A stretch of DNA of 64,000 bases. It comes from Alphaproteobacteria bacterium (GTDB taxonomy: Bacteria; Pseudomonadota; Alphaproteobacteria; GCA-2731375). Shown here piece by piece: positions 45,982 through 54,923 of the stretch. The notes beneath the pieces are model-generated. The model worked only from the letters and a program-made list of their open reading frames with translations. It was not told the DNA's origin and ran no database searches. The position numbers were made by a program, and so were the translations under genes. The stretch is taken from NCBI GenBank assembly GCA_016776605.1, contig JADHTB010000003.1, forward strand, positions 248,001 through 312,000. Reading direction: 5' to 3'. Numbering within the stretch: position 1 is the stretch's first letter; each line of letters opens with the position of its first letter.

Positions 45982-46479
45982 GCCGCCGTAGAAGACGTTG
46001 TCGCCCAGTTCCTTCATTTCCAGAATGGCTTCGTCCGCCCGGCCCTGCGGCGCCTTGGCGACATTGGCGTCGACCACTTCACCAGCCATGATGTGGTGAT
46101 CACCCCGTTCGACGATTTCGACGATCTTGCATTCCACGCTGGCGGTGGCGTTGTCCAGGATGGGCGCGCCGGTGCTACCAATGTGGAAAGCTTCGCCACT
46201 GACCGTATTGCCGTCCCGTGTCGCTGGCTTGAAAAAGCCAAAGGCCATGCCCTGTTGCCCCTTGCCCAGCATATTCAGGGCAAAATGGCCGGCTGCCTTG
46301 GCGACGGCATAGGCGCCCGAGTCCGCCTTGACGCCAACCACCACCAGGGGCGGCGCGAAAGAGGTCTGCGTCACCCAGTTAACGGTCGCGGCGGCGACCT
46401 CGCCATCATTTTCCGCCGTCATGACGTAAATGCCATAAGGGATCATACGTAGTGCTGTTTTTTTTGCGTCGTCGTCCAT
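45979..46479 (-). CDS. Flavin reductase domain protein (FMN-binding split barrel)
   Basis: 166 residues from ATG 46479, which has GAAGGA ten bases upstream; an upstream in-frame GTG at 46494 would put that site inside the gene. The fold markers are YGIYVMTAENDGEVAAATVNWV at the start (split over residues 15-36) and FALNMLGKGQ, as in HpaC/flavoredoxin-like NAD(P)H:FMN reductases. The stop lies inside a repeat element. Confidence 0.83.
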   Translation of the reverse strand: MDDDAKKTALRMIPYGIYVMTAENDGEVAAATVNWVTQTSFAPPLVVVGVKADSGAYAVAKAAGHFALNMLGKGQQGMAFGFFKPATRDGNTVSGEAFHIGSTGAPILDNATASVECKIVEIVERGDHHIMAGEVVDANVAKAPQGRADEAILEMKELGDNVFYGG

Positions 46480-46525
46480 GGTGGTTTCCTTCACGATAAA
46501 TAATTATTGCAAATAGTCGGGATTC

Positions 46526-47137
46526 TTAGGCCTGCGCGCTGGGCCGTGCCTGCATGCGTTTATGCCAGGCGGCAATATTCTGCAAATTTTGATCGATGGG
46601 CTGATCCACGCCGGCAAAAAAATCGAGAAAGCCGTACAGCAGAATATCCGCCAGGGTCAGGCGCTCGCCCACCACAAATGTCTTACCAGCCATCTGACCG
46701 TCCAGCCATTGCAGCTTGTCCTGGGCCGCCGCTTTCAACTCGTCGGCAGCTTGGGGTATGCAACGCATGCGGCCCTGAAACATCTTCAGGCCGGTAGAGA
46801 AACGGAAGCCATTGCCCATGGGCTCGCAAATATTCAGATCAATGCGGCGGGTCCACATACGGGTCTCGGCTTTTTCTTCCGCCGTCGTGCCGATCAGCGG
46901 CGGTTCGGGAAAGCGATCCTCCAGATATTCACAGATCACGGTAATTTCGGCCAGAATGCTGCCGTCATCCAGTTCCAGGGCCGGGCTTTGCCCCGCCGGA
47001 TTAAGTTTTAGATAGTCGGCCTGGCGATTGACGCCGGCCACGATATCGACCTCTTCCGTGGGCAGTTCGATACCCTTTTCCGCCATGAACATACGGACCA
47101 CACGAGGGTTTGGACCTCGGGAATTATATAATTTCAT
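46526..47137 (-). CDS. Glutathione S-transferase family protein
   Basis: 203 residues. Thioredoxin-fold N-terminus (MKLYNSRGPNPRVVRMFMAE), cis-Pro loop GQSPALELDDG followed by the glutathione-gamma-glutamyl-binding LAEITVICEYLED. C-terminal helical domain with LTLADILLYGFLD. A serine in place of tyrosine near the N-terminus (NSRGPNP) places it with the beta/theta-like bacterial GSTs. It lies 46 bp upstream of the flavin-reductase gene on the same strand. Confidence 0.87.
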   Translation of the reverse strand: MKLYNSRGPNPRVVRMFMAEKGIELPTEEVDIVAGVNRQADYLKLNPAGQSPALELDDGSILAEITVICEYLEDRFPEPPLIGTTAEEKAETRMWTRRIDLNICEPMGNGFRFSTGLKMFQGRMRCIPQAADELKAAAQDKLQWLDGQMAGKTFVVGERLTLADILLYGFLDFFAGVDQPIDQNLQNIAAWHKRMQARPSAQA

Positions 47138-47224
47138 GCTGCTGCCCCCCCCAATCGATGATTCTTATTTTGCCTGCGCATGTAAAACCAGCGAGGCGCG
47201 AATGGCAAGCATTGTTGCAGCCTC

Positions 47225-47274
47225 ATACCAACCGGAGATGATCTCAGTAGGTTCCTATCAGCGCCGGTTGGTAT
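47225..47274. repeat. TA-flanked inverted repeat between GST and MFS genes
   Basis: An 11-bp perfect inverted repeat, ATACCAACCGG (47225-47235) and CCGGTTGGTAT (47264-47274), encloses 28 bp. The right half, GCGCCGGTTGGTAT, occurs again near 20238 upstream of a small EthD-like gene, so it may be part of another dispersed element or a shared regulatory site. It ends on the MFS stop codon region. Confidence 0.55.
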
Positions 47275-48500
47275 TATTTGCGGCCGCCGGCCAGGCGGAC
47301 GGCGTCGGGCTGGGCGCGCAGGCGGGACATGGCAAAAACACCCAGAAACGGCCCGATTGCCAGCACGGCGAAGGCATAGTGCCAGCCCCAGGCGGCGGCC
47401 AGGGGCGGCACCAGATGCACCGTGAACAGGGTCAACAAAAATCCGACACAGGTTTGCACGGTCAGCATGGTACCGACAAATTCGGGCGGTGAAAGTTCGG
47501 CGATGGAGGCTGAAAATTGCGCCGAATCCGCGACGACCGTGACCCCCCAGATCACCGCCACCAGGGTCAGCAGCCAAGGCGCGCCGCCGAACAGAAAACC
47601 AATGCTAAGGGCGCACAGGCCCGAGGCGGTCATGGCGCCCATGGTCAGGGTGGTGCGGCCATAACGATCAGCCAGCGCGCCACCCGCTAAACAGCCTATG
47701 GCGCCACCGATGCCCATGGCCCCAAAGGTCGCCCAACGGGACCACCAGGCCGCCGCGTCAACCGCCATGACCTGGCGAAACGACGCATCCAGGAACACCA
47801 CCAGCCAGGCCCACATGGCATATAGCTCCCACATATGGCCCAGATAACCGAAATTCGCCCAGCGCAGGGCTGGTTGGCGAAAGGCTTGCAGGGCGGCACC
47901 GGGGGTGAATGGCGGCGCGGGCGCCAGGTTTGGCCCCAGTCGCACCAGATTGACCATCAGCGCCGACAGTAATGCCAGGGCGGAGGCGGCCAGAATGGTG
48001 AAACGCCAATCGACGCCGCCAAAGGCATTGAACAGATGCGGCGCCGCCGAACCCAGGGTCAAGGCCCCGACCAACAGGCCGATCAGCAAACCCACATCGC
48101 CACGGGCCCAACTGACCGCCATCTTCATGCCAACGGGATAGATCCCCGCCATGCAGACGCCGGTGATAAAGCGCAACAGAATAACCAGGGGCGAGGTCGG
48201 CTCCACCGTTAACAACAGGGCGTTGGCCAGGGCCGCCACCAGGGCGCTGGCCATGAAAAACCGGCGCAGGTCCAGGCGGTCGGCCAGGCTGAACAGGGCG
48301 GAAACCACTGTGCCGGCGACAAAGCCTATTTGTACAGCGGAGGTCATCATCGAGGCCTGACGGGGCGAAAGGCCATATTCGATAATCAGCGAGGGCACCA
48401 CGGCGGAAGCGGAAAACCACAGGCCCAGGGCCGCCACCTCGCAAAACGCCAGCAACGCCAAAGCCCAGCCGCGCCGCCTATCCGCGAAATCCGTCCCCAT
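47274..48500 (-). CDS. MFS transporter (CynX/NimT-like)
   Basis: 408 residues with about 12 helices. The signature loop GGALADRYGRTTLTMG lies between the halves rather than at the first loop, and CMAGIYPVGMKMAVSW is typical of the phosphate/aromatic-type MFS. No neighbouring pathway points to a substrate. It is divergent from the small HIG1-like gene. Confidence 0.83.
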   Translation of the reverse strand: MGTDFADRRRGWALALLAFCEVAALGLWFSASAVVPSLIIEYGLSPRQASMMTSAVQIGFVAGTVVSALFSLADRLDLRRFFMASALVAALANALLLTVEPTSPLVILLRFITGVCMAGIYPVGMKMAVSWARGDVGLLIGLLVGALTLGSAAPHLFNAFGGVDWRFTILAASALALLSALMVNLVRLGPNLAPAPPFTPGAALQAFRQPALRWANFGYLGHMWELYAMWAWLVVFLDASFRQVMAVDAAAWWSRWATFGAMGIGGAIGCLAGGALADRYGRTTLTMGAMTASGLCALSIGFLFGGAPWLLTLVAVIWGVTVVADSAQFSASIAELSPPEFVGTMLTVQTCVGFLLTLFTVHLVPPLAAAWGWHYAFAVLAIGPFLGVFAMSRLRAQPDAVRLAGGRK

Positions 48501-48667
48501 CCGTAATCCTTTTCAAACACCGCCACCAACGCAATGGGGTTCGAATTTTGCGCGCCGATGCCCGCAAAATCATGCTAGGACTAAAACATATTCGGCGATC
48601 CTGCGGGTCGACGATAGCGGATAATTCGCCTATGAGCGACCACAGCAACAATCTTTGAGGTGCGGCG

Positions 48668-48865
48668 ATGTCCAGCCTGCTGACAGTCTTATTGGGCCTG
48701 GCCCTGGCCGCCGTCCTGGGCGTATTGCTGTTGGGCGTCTATAGCATGGGGCGTGGTGGTGAGTTCAACCGCAAATACGGCAATTTGCTGATGCGCTGGC
48801 GCATTGCGCTGCAATTAGGAGCGGTCGGCATTATGTTCCTGTTGTTTTACGTTAATCAGAGTTAA
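48668..48865 (+). CDS. HIG1-like twin-transmembrane small protein
   Basis: 65 residues, consisting of two hydrophobic helices (LLTVLLGLALAAVLGVLLLG and IALQLGAVGIMFLLFYV) joined by a basic loop with NRKYGNLLMRWR. This is the HIG_1_N fold common in alphaproteobacteria, related to eukaryotic respiratory supercomplex factors. It shares one base with an upstream ATG of the next gene (TAATG). The position before a cobalamin adenosyltransferase and etfBA is, from memory, conserved in many alphaproteobacteria. Confidence 0.85.
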   Translation: MSSLLTVLLGLALAAVLGVLLLGVYSMGRGGEFNRKYGNLLMRWRIALQLGAVGIMFLLFYVNQS

Positions 48866-48903
48866 TGGGCAGAGCGAACAGGATCGCATCTGGGGAAAAT
48901 CCT

Positions 48904-49476
48904 ATGGTAAAGCTGACAAAAATCTATACCCGTGGCGGCGACGGCGGCGAAACCAGCCTGAGTGACGGCAGCCGGGTCGCCAAGGACGATTTGCGGGTTG
49001 CGGCCTATGGCGATGTGGATGAATTGAACGCTGTTATTGGTCTGGCGCGCCTGTATACCGGCGGTGCCGCCGATGCCGCCGATGCGATGCTGGCCCGTAT
49101 CCAGCACGATCTGTTCGACCTTGGCGCCGATCTGTCCACCCCCATCGTCGCGGCGCCAAAACATCCCCCCCTGCGCATTCTGGATAGTCAGGTGGACCGC
49201 CTGGAGCGGGAGATTGATGCCCTGGGCGAGGTTTTATCGGCTCTGAACTCTTTCGTCCTGCCCGGCGGCACGCCGTTGGCGGCCCAGTTGCATCTGGCCC
49301 GCACCGTGGCCCGACGGGCGGAACGCCTGGCCATCACCCTGGCCGGACGGGAAAACATCAACCCGGCCGCCCTGCGTTATCTGAACCGCCTGTCCGACCA
49401 TCTGTTCCAACTGGCCCGCCACGCCAACGACGACGGCAAGACAGACGTCCTGTGGCAGCCGGGCATTAACCGTTGA
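48904..49476 (+). CDS. Cob(I)yrinic acid a,c-diamide adenosyltransferase (PduO type)
   Basis: 190 residues from ATG 48904, chosen because MVKLTKIYTRGGDGG is the family's standard start and GGGGA precedes it; an ATG at 48865 is less likely. The ATP-binding YTRGGDGGETSL and the helical DELNAVIGLAR segments, with RLSDHLFQLAR near the C-terminus, identify the PduO/MMAB family. It makes adenosylcobalamin from cob(I)alamin. The next rightward gene is a VOC protein, past a leftward isomerase gene, before etfBA. Confidence 0.9.
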   Translation: MVKLTKIYTRGGDGGETSLSDGSRVAKDDLRVAAYGDVDELNAVIGLARLYTGGAADAADAMLARIQHDLFDLGADLSTPIVAAPKHPPLRILDSQVDRLEREIDALGEVLSALNSFVLPGGTPLAAQLHLARTVARRAERLAITLAGRENINPAALRYLNRLSDHLFQLARHANDDGKTDVLWQPGINR

Positions 49477-49507
49477 TCGATTTCGATATCGAAATGAACG
49501 AGTTAGG

Positions 49508-50125
49508 TCACGAGGACGGAGCATAGGGTTGGCGCAGGGCGCGTTCGACCATTTCCAGCCGGTCCTGGCCGTAAAACATATCGCCATCGATGAAATAGGT
49601 GGGTGAGCCGAACACCGAACGTTCGATGGCCTCGTCCGTATTGGCCTGATAAATCGCCTGCACTTCGTCCGAGAGGGCGGCGTCCAGCAATGGTTCCGGC
49701 GCCAGGCCAACGCTTTCGGCGATCCTGGCCAGGGTGTCCCGGTCGGCCAGATCCGCATCATCCCGCCAATGGGACTGCAACATGGCATGGGCCAACTGAT
49801 CCACATTCCGCCCCTGAACGATACCGGCAATCAACATGCCGTTGCACAGTGTCGTCGGATTTTGATGGAAGGCGGGGTAGCCATCCAGCACCGGGGCGTT
49901 GCGTTCCTCCGCCCAGCGGTCGATCTCCCGGCGAAAGTAATAGGCGCGGTGTTTTGGGCTGCGCTGGCCGAACGGCGATGATCCCGCCGCCGGCACCACC
50001 TGGTTCAGATCGACCGGCTTGTGCACAATGGTCCGGCCGGCGGCCTTGGCAATTTCCATGAACCGGGCCGAGCCGAGATAAGCGTAGGCGGAATGGGCGG
50101 AATAGAAATACTCGATCTCGGACAT
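49508..50125 (-). CDS. 2-hydroxychromene-2-carboxylate isomerase-like (DsbA/GST-kappa fold)
   Basis: 205 residues from ATG 50125 with GGAGC upstream. The start YFYSAHSAYAYLGSAR matches the nucleophile-loop Ser of the kappa-like isomerases in place of the DsbA CxxC, and the C-terminus has VFGSPTYFIDGDMFYGQDRLEM, with the cis-Pro loop. These enzymes act in naphthalene-type catabolism with glutathione. The gene lies against the rightward cobalamin/ETF genes and is the odd one in strand. Confidence 0.83.
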   Translation of the reverse strand: MSEIEYFYSAHSAYAYLGSARFMEIAKAAGRTIVHKPVDLNQVVPAAGSSPFGQRSPKHRAYYFRREIDRWAEERNAPVLDGYPAFHQNPTTLCNGMLIAGIVQGRNVDQLAHAMLQSHWRDDADLADRDTLARIAESVGLAPEPLLDAALSDEVQAIYQANTDEAIERSVFGSPTYFIDGDMFYGQDRLEMVERALRQPYAPSS

Positions 50126-50220
50126 GCTTTGCTCCAATGTGATGCGCGTTCCTTAGGGCCATCATCTGGACCCGCGCCCCTCAGTCAAGCGGTAGATCGC
50201 TATTGGAAAGGAGAAACAGC

Positions 50221-50655
50221 ATGACCATTCCCATTCGCACCATCGATCATGTGGTCGTCATGGCCGCCGATATGGAAAGATCGATCGCATTTTATTGCGA
50301 TGTTCTGGGCGGCAAGGCCCGTTATTTACAGCGCTTTCGGGATGGCCGGCTGTCCAGTCTGCCGATCTTTCTGGGCGGCGCGGTGGTCAATCTGCAACGC
50401 CTGGAGGAACCGGCCTATATCGTCGCGAATAGGCTGGAATCGGGTACGGTCGATGTTTGTTTCCGCTGGGACGGCACCATCGCCGAGGCGGAAGCCTATC
50501 TGAGCCAGGCCGGGGTGGCCGTCATCGAAGGGCCGGTGCCGCGCTGGGCGGCGGATGGAGTCTGGGGCCAATCGGTCTATTTCCGCGATCCGGACGGCAA
50601 TTTGCTGGAATTTCTCTCGACGGCGGAACCTATCGAGCCATTGTTCACGGAGTGA
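50221..50655 (+). CDS. VOC (glyoxalase/bleomycin-resistance) family protein
   Basis: 144 residues from ATG 50221 behind GGAGAAACAGC. One vicinal-oxygen-chelate fold: IDHVVVMAADMERSIAFYCDVLG at the start (split) and YFRDPDGNLLEFLS at the end, with the metal-binding His in DHVV and Glu in LLEF. The substrate is unknown. It precedes etfB by about 175 bp. Confidence 0.85.
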   Translation: MTIPIRTIDHVVVMAADMERSIAFYCDVLGGKARYLQRFRDGRLSSLPIFLGGAVVNLQRLEEPAYIVANRLESGTVDVCFRWDGTIAEAEAYLSQAGVAVIEGPVPRWAADGVWGQSVYFRDPDGNLLEFLSTAEPIEPLFTE

Positions 50656-50830
50656 TAAGCCAATCGCGACCTTTTGCCGCGATAAGTGCCGCCACGCGTT
50701 GACTCGCCTTTCGCGCTTCACTATTTTGCAGCGCAGCATTAGCCAGTGGGCGCGATAATCCGTCCGCCCGGCGCGTGGGTAACGGGATCCCGCGCTGCCG
50801 GAAGACCATTCCCTTGAGAAGAGGCCACCG

Positions 50831-51580
50831 ATGAAAGTTATCGTCGCCGTCAAACGCGTGGTTGACTACAACGTCAAGATCCGGGTCAAAGCCGATGAAA
50901 CCGGGGTTGATCTCGCCAACGTCAAAATGTCCATGAACCCGTTCGACGAAATCGCCGTCGAAGAGGCCCTGCGCATCAAGGAGGCCGGATTGGCGGACGA
51001 GATTATCGCCGTCTCGATCGGTGTGCAGCAGTGTCAGGAAACCATCCGCACCGCCCTGGCCATGGGCGCCGATCGCGGCATCCTGGTCAAGACCGACGAT
51101 GCCTTGGAGCCCCTGCACGTGGCCAAGCTACTGAAAGCCGTGGTGGATGAAGAACAGCCGGGCCTGGTGATCTTGGGCAAACAGGCAATCGACGATGATT
51201 GCAATCAAACCGGCCAGATGCTGGCCGCCCTGTTGGGCTGGCCGCAAGGCACCTTTGCCTCCAAGATCGAATTGGCTGACGGCAAGGCCAACGTGACCCG
51301 GGAAGTGGATGGCGGTCTGCAGACCTTGACCCTGAAGCTGCCCATGATCGTCACCACGGATCTGCGCCTGAACGAGCCACGCTATGCCTCATTGCCGAAC
51401 ATCATGAAGGCAAAGAAAAAGCCCATTGACGAAAAAACGCCGCAAGATCTGGGCGTTGATACGGCGCCGCGCCTGACCACTCTGAAGGTGGCGTCGCCGC
51501 CGCAGCGGCAAGCTGGCGTGATCGTCGAAAATGTCGCCGAATTGGTCGATAAGTTGCGTAATGAAGCAGGGGTAATCTGA
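50831..51580 (+). CDS. etfB: Electron transfer flavoprotein beta subunit
   Basis: 249 residues. It starts [19 protein letters not shown] and has the AMP-binding [17 protein letters not shown] region and the dehydrogenase-recognition loop [19 protein letters not shown] (residues about 181-199). It pairs with EtfA to carry electrons from acyl-CoA dehydrogenases to ETF:quinone oxidoreductase. Its stop overlaps the etfA start (TGATG). Confidence 0.96.
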   Translation: MKVIVAVKRVVDYNVKIRVKADETGVDLANVKMSMNPFDEIAVEEALRIKEAGLADEIIAVSIGVQQCQETIRTALAMGADRGILVKTDDALEPLHVAKLLKAVVDEEQPGLVILGKQAIDDDCNQTGQMLAALLGWPQGTFASKIELADGKANVTREVDGGLQTLTLKLPMIVTTDLRLNEPRYASLPNIMKAKKKPIDEKTPQDLGVDTAPRLTTLKVASPPQRQAGVIVENVAELVDKLRNEAGVI

Positions 51581-52527
51581 TGTCCGTCCTGGTAATTGCC
51601 GAACACGATAATGCCGAATTGAAGCCGGCGACCCTGGCCGTGGTGACCGCCGCCACCGCCCTGGGCGGCGATGTGGATATCCTGGTGGCCGGCGGCGGCT
51701 GTGCCTCTGTCGGGGCCGCGGCGGCGAAAGTTGCCGGCGTGACCAAAGTTCTGGTCGCGGATGCGCCGGAATATGCTCATATGCTGGCCGAATCCATGGC
51801 CGATCTGGTGGTCCCTCTGGCACGGAATTATGCCGCCGTCATGGCGGTGGCGAATACGGTCGGCAAGAATTTCATGCCCCGGGTTGCCGCGCTGTTGGAT
51901 GTTTCCCAGATTTCAGAGATATCGGCCATCGTCGATCCCGATACTTTTATCCGGCCCATCTATGCCGGCAACGCCATGGCCACGGTGCAATCGTCCGATG
52001 CCATCAAAATTATTACCGTGCGTCCCACGGGCTTTGAGAAGGCCGCGCCCGAGGGCGGCTCGGCAGTGGTAGAAAACATCGCCTCGGCCGGCGATCCTGG
52101 CCTGGCCAGTTTCGTGGGCGAGGAACTGTCGAAATCCGAGCGGCCGGAACTGACGGCGGCCAAGATCATCATCTCCGGTGGCCGGGGCATGCAGTCGGGC
52201 GATAACTTCCCGATTATCGAGGCGGTCGCGGATCAGCTTGGCGCGGCGGTCGGTGCCAGCAGGGCGGCGGTCGACGCCGGTTTCGTGCCGAACGACTATC
52301 AGGTCGGCCAGACAGGCAAGGTGGTGGCCCCGGAATTGTATATCGCCGTCGGTATCTCGGGCGCCATCCAGCATCTGGCCGGTATGAAGGACAGCAAGGT
52401 GATCGTCGCTATCAACAAGGATGAAGAGGCGCCGATCTTCCAGGTTGCCGATTACGGCCTGGTCGCCGATTTGTTCAAGGCGGTGCCCGAGTTGGAAGAA
52501 GAGTTGAAGAAGCTGCCGCCAGCCTAG
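51580..52527 (+). CDS. etfA: Electron transfer flavoprotein alpha subunit
   Basis: 315 residues. The FAD-binding C-terminal domain shows the [37 protein letters not shown] and [29 protein letters not shown] motifs (last one split). The stop codon TAG at 52525-52527 is the first three bases of a 103-bp structured element, likely to serve as the operon's terminator. Confidence 0.96.
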   Translation: MSVLVIAEHDNAELKPATLAVVTAATALGGDVDILVAGGGCASVGAAAAKVAGVTKVLVADAPEYAHMLAESMADLVVPLARNYAAVMAVANTVGKNFMPRVAALLDVSQISEISAIVDPDTFIRPIYAGNAMATVQSSDAIKIITVRPTGFEKAAPEGGSAVVENIASAGDPGLASFVGEELSKSERPELTAAKIIISGGRGMQSGDNFPIIEAVADQLGAAVGASRAAVDAGFVPNDYQVGQTGKVVAPELYIAVGISGAIQHLAGMKDSKVIVAINKDEEAPIFQVADYGLVADLFKAVPELEEELKKLPPA

Positions 52528-52627
52528 AGCATTTTCATTCTGAAAATGCTCAGATCTTTAGAATTAGAGCAATTTTTCCAATCACTTAGAACCGCTTCGC
52601 GATTCTCATTAATTCGGAATTGCTCTA
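52525..52627 (+). repeat. 103-bp structured element, subfamily II
   Basis: Exactly 103 bp, first hairpin GAGCATTTTC with GAAAATGCTC, inner stem AGAACCGC with GCGATTCT (one mismatch), end GGAATTGCTCTA. It starts with the etfA stop codon TAG. Confidence 0.85.
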
Positions 52628-52688
52628 GAGCAAACTTTTGATCACATGGAATGGCGTTAGCATCTCCAACTGGTTTAAAATTGCTCCA
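52626..52688 (+). repeat. Second, diverged copy sharing its boundary
   Basis: TAGAGCAAAC (52626) to AAATTGCTCCA (52688), a shorter arm-like relative that shares the TA at 52626-52627 with the preceding copy. It lies in the leader of the 3-hydroxyacyl-CoA dehydrogenase gene. Confidence 0.6.
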
Positions 52689-52727
52689 GCGAAGCGCCGG
52701 TGACGTTTGCCGGCAGAAAGATAAACG

Positions 52728-53600
52728 ATGATCCAGACCATTGGCATTATTGGTGCCGGGCAGATGGGCAATGGAATTGCCCATGTCCTGTCCCTCGCCG
52801 GCTATGACGTGCTGCTGACCGATGCCTCCAATGCCCAGATGCAGAAGGCATTAAAGCTGATTGAAGGCAATTTAGAGCGTCAGGTTGGCCGGGGCCGGCT
52901 GGATCAGGCGAATATGCTGGCGGCGCTGGGCCGGATCAAGATCGTTGCCGGCCTGCCCGAATTGGCCGACGCGGATCTGGTGATCGAGGCGGCGGCCGAG
53001 GATGAAGACATCAAGCGGCAGATTCTGACAGACCTGGGACCAATTTTGAAGCCGGAAGGCTTGATCGCCACCAATACCTCGTCCATTTCCATCACTCGTC
53101 TGGCGGCCGTCTCGGGCCGGCCGGAAAAATTCATGGGCATGCATTTCATGAACCCGGTGCCGGTGATGGAGTTGGTCGAATTGATCCGGGGCATAGCCAC
53201 GGACGAGCCAACCTTTACCGCGGTGCGCGAGGTCGTGCTGAAAACCGGCAAAATTCCCGCCAATGCCGAAGATTTTCCCGCCTTTATCGTCAACCGCATC
53301 CTGATGCCCATGGTCAACGAGGCGGTTTATACCCTGTATGAAGGTGTCGGCACCGTGGAAGGCATCGACACCTCCATGCGCCTGGGCGCCCATCATCGCA
53401 TGGGGCCGCTGCAACTGGCCGATTTCATTGGTCTGGATACCTGCCTGGCCATCATGCAGACTCTGTACGAAGGCTTGGCCGACACCAAATACCGGCCCTG
53501 CCCGCTGTTGGTCAAATATGTCGAGGCCGGTTGGCTGGGCCGCAAGACGGACCGCGGCTTCTATGACTACCACGGCGATACGCCGGTTCCCACGCGCTAG
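52728..53600 (+). CDS. 3-hydroxybutyryl-CoA dehydrogenase
   Basis: 290 residues. Rossmann start IGIIGAGQMGNGIAHVLSLAGYDV (split), then NTSSISIT and MHFMNPVPVMELVELI, the conserved substrate and catalytic segments of the 3HCDH family. It oxidises 3-hydroxyacyl-CoA to 3-ketoacyl-CoA with NAD(P). It follows etfBA, as in many alphaproteobacteria, separated by tandem repeat elements. Its TAG stop starts the next repeat copy. Confidence 0.93.
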   Translation: MIQTIGIIGAGQMGNGIAHVLSLAGYDVLLTDASNAQMQKALKLIEGNLERQVGRGRLDQANMLAALGRIKIVAGLPELADADLVIEAAAEDEDIKRQILTDLGPILKPEGLIATNTSSISITRLAAVSGRPEKFMGMHFMNPVPVMELVELIRGIATDEPTFTAVREVVLKTGKIPANAEDFPAFIVNRILMPMVNEAVYTLYEGVGTVEGIDTSMRLGAHHRMGPLQLADFIGLDTCLAIMQTLYEGLADTKYRPCPLLVKYVEAGWLGRKTDRGFYDYHGDTPVPTR

Positions 53601-53700
53601 AGCGCATTCGAAGAAAATGCGTTCAGACTCTTAAAAATAGAGCAATTGAACCAATCACTTAAGTCGCGAAAGCGACTCCAATTAATTGAAAATTGCTCTA
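53598..53700 (+). repeat. 103-bp structured element, subfamily I
   Basis: Exactly 103 bp, used here as subfamily I reference. Stem 1: GAGCGCATT with AATGCGTTC (one wobble pair). Inner hairpin AGTCGC-GAAA-GCGACT has a GNRA-type tetraloop. It starts with the stop codon TAG of the preceding gene and ends AATTGCTCTA. From 53699 another terminus, TAGAGCAGTTCCGG, begins and runs toward the MscS gene's TAG stop. Confidence 0.85.
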
Positions 53701-53758
53701 GAGCAGTTCCGGTCGCCGTAGGCTTGGTCACCGCCTGCCTTTATCTGTTGCCTGATCT

Positions 53759-54904
53759 CTATTCCTGGGCCGCCGGGAATAGTTCCGGGGTGCCGAAGGG
53801 GATGGATTCCAGGTAGATCGAGGTCGAGGGGAAGGCGAAACTGCTGCCCGCTTCTTCCACGATACGTTTGAGGGCAAAGGCCAGGTCTTCCTTCACCCGC
53901 ATCCATTCCGTCCACTGCGTGGTGGCGGTAAAGCAATATAATATGATGTCGATGGACGAGTCATTGAAGCTGTCCACATGGATCAAGGTGGTCACCTTGG
54001 CAGGGTCCACTTCAAAATCGTCGTTGTCGAAGACATGCTCCTTGATACCGTTGACGATCTGTCGCAACTGACCCTCGGTGGCGCTGTAGGTAACGCCGAT
54101 TTTCCAATAGATGCGCCGGTTCGTCATGCGGGAATAATTGATGACCGCATCTCCCGCCAGCTTGTCGTTTGGAATGGTGATCAGGGCCTTATCGAACTGA
54201 CGGATTTTGGTGGTGCGAAAACCGATGTCCTCGACCGTACCTTCGACGCCCGCGCCCTTGATCCAGTCGCCGTTTACGAAAATTTTATCCAGGAATATGG
54301 TCACCCCGGCAAACAGATTGGCCATCAAACTCTGTGCGCCAAAGGCCACCGCCATGCCGACCAGGCCAAGGCCGCCCAGCACCGCGCCCACATTGAACTG
54401 CCATTCTTCCAGGATCGCCACGACGCCAACGGCGGCGATCACAAAGCGGGCTAGCTTGGCAACGAATTCCTTCAGACTATCTCCCAGGGCGGAATGGCCA
54501 AGGGCGCCGAAGGCCCTGTCGATCAGAAAGGATAACGGGTCGACACAGCGGTACAGGGTCCAGAAAATTGCGAAGGCGATGAACGAGCGGACCAGCCGGG
54601 TCAACAATATTTCTATCTGATCAGGAAACGACACCACCTGTGTCGCGGCGTACAGCCCGATGATGATAAAGACGAACCGCAAGGGCGCTTCCAGAGCGGC
54701 AATCAGCTCGTCATCAAAGCTCGTTTCAGTGCGCCGCGTGATGCCGCCTAAACTCGCCAGCACGATGCGGGTAAAAACCCGGCGCAACAGCAAAAACAAG
54801 GCAAACGTCGCCAGCGCCAACAGCACCTGGCCAACCCCGACGCCAAACACCGCCGTCTGCCAGACCGTCACGACCTCGGCCCACAACCCTGTAATGCTTT
54901 CCAT
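53759..54904 (-). CDS. MscS-type mechanosensitive channel
   Basis: 381 residues from ATG 54904. Four to five N-terminal helices lead to the MscS pore and beta domain: LGGLGLVGMAVAFGAQSLMANLFAGV (split at residues 185-210) and then DWIKGAGVEGTVEDIGFRTTKIRQFD with the usual loop NDKLAGDAVINYS. It forms a pressure-relief pore in the inner membrane. It lies 19 bp after an MFS gene on the same strand. Confidence 0.92.
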   Translation of the reverse strand: MESITGLWAEVVTVWQTAVFGVGVGQVLLALATFALFLLLRRVFTRIVLASLGGITRRTETSFDDELIAALEAPLRFVFIIIGLYAATQVVSFPDQIEILLTRLVRSFIAFAIFWTLYRCVDPLSFLIDRAFGALGHSALGDSLKEFVAKLARFVIAAVGVVAILEEWQFNVGAVLGGLGLVGMAVAFGAQSLMANLFAGVTIFLDKIFVNGDWIKGAGVEGTVEDIGFRTTKIRQFDKALITIPNDKLAGDAVINYSRMTNRRIYWKIGVTYSATEGQLRQIVNGIKEHVFDNDDFEVDPAKVTTLIHVDSFNDSSIDIILYCFTATTQWTEWMRVKEDLAFALKRIVEEAGSSFAFPSTSIYLESIPFGTPELFPAAQE

Positions 54905-54923
54905 TGGAATTAGACCTTGTCCA

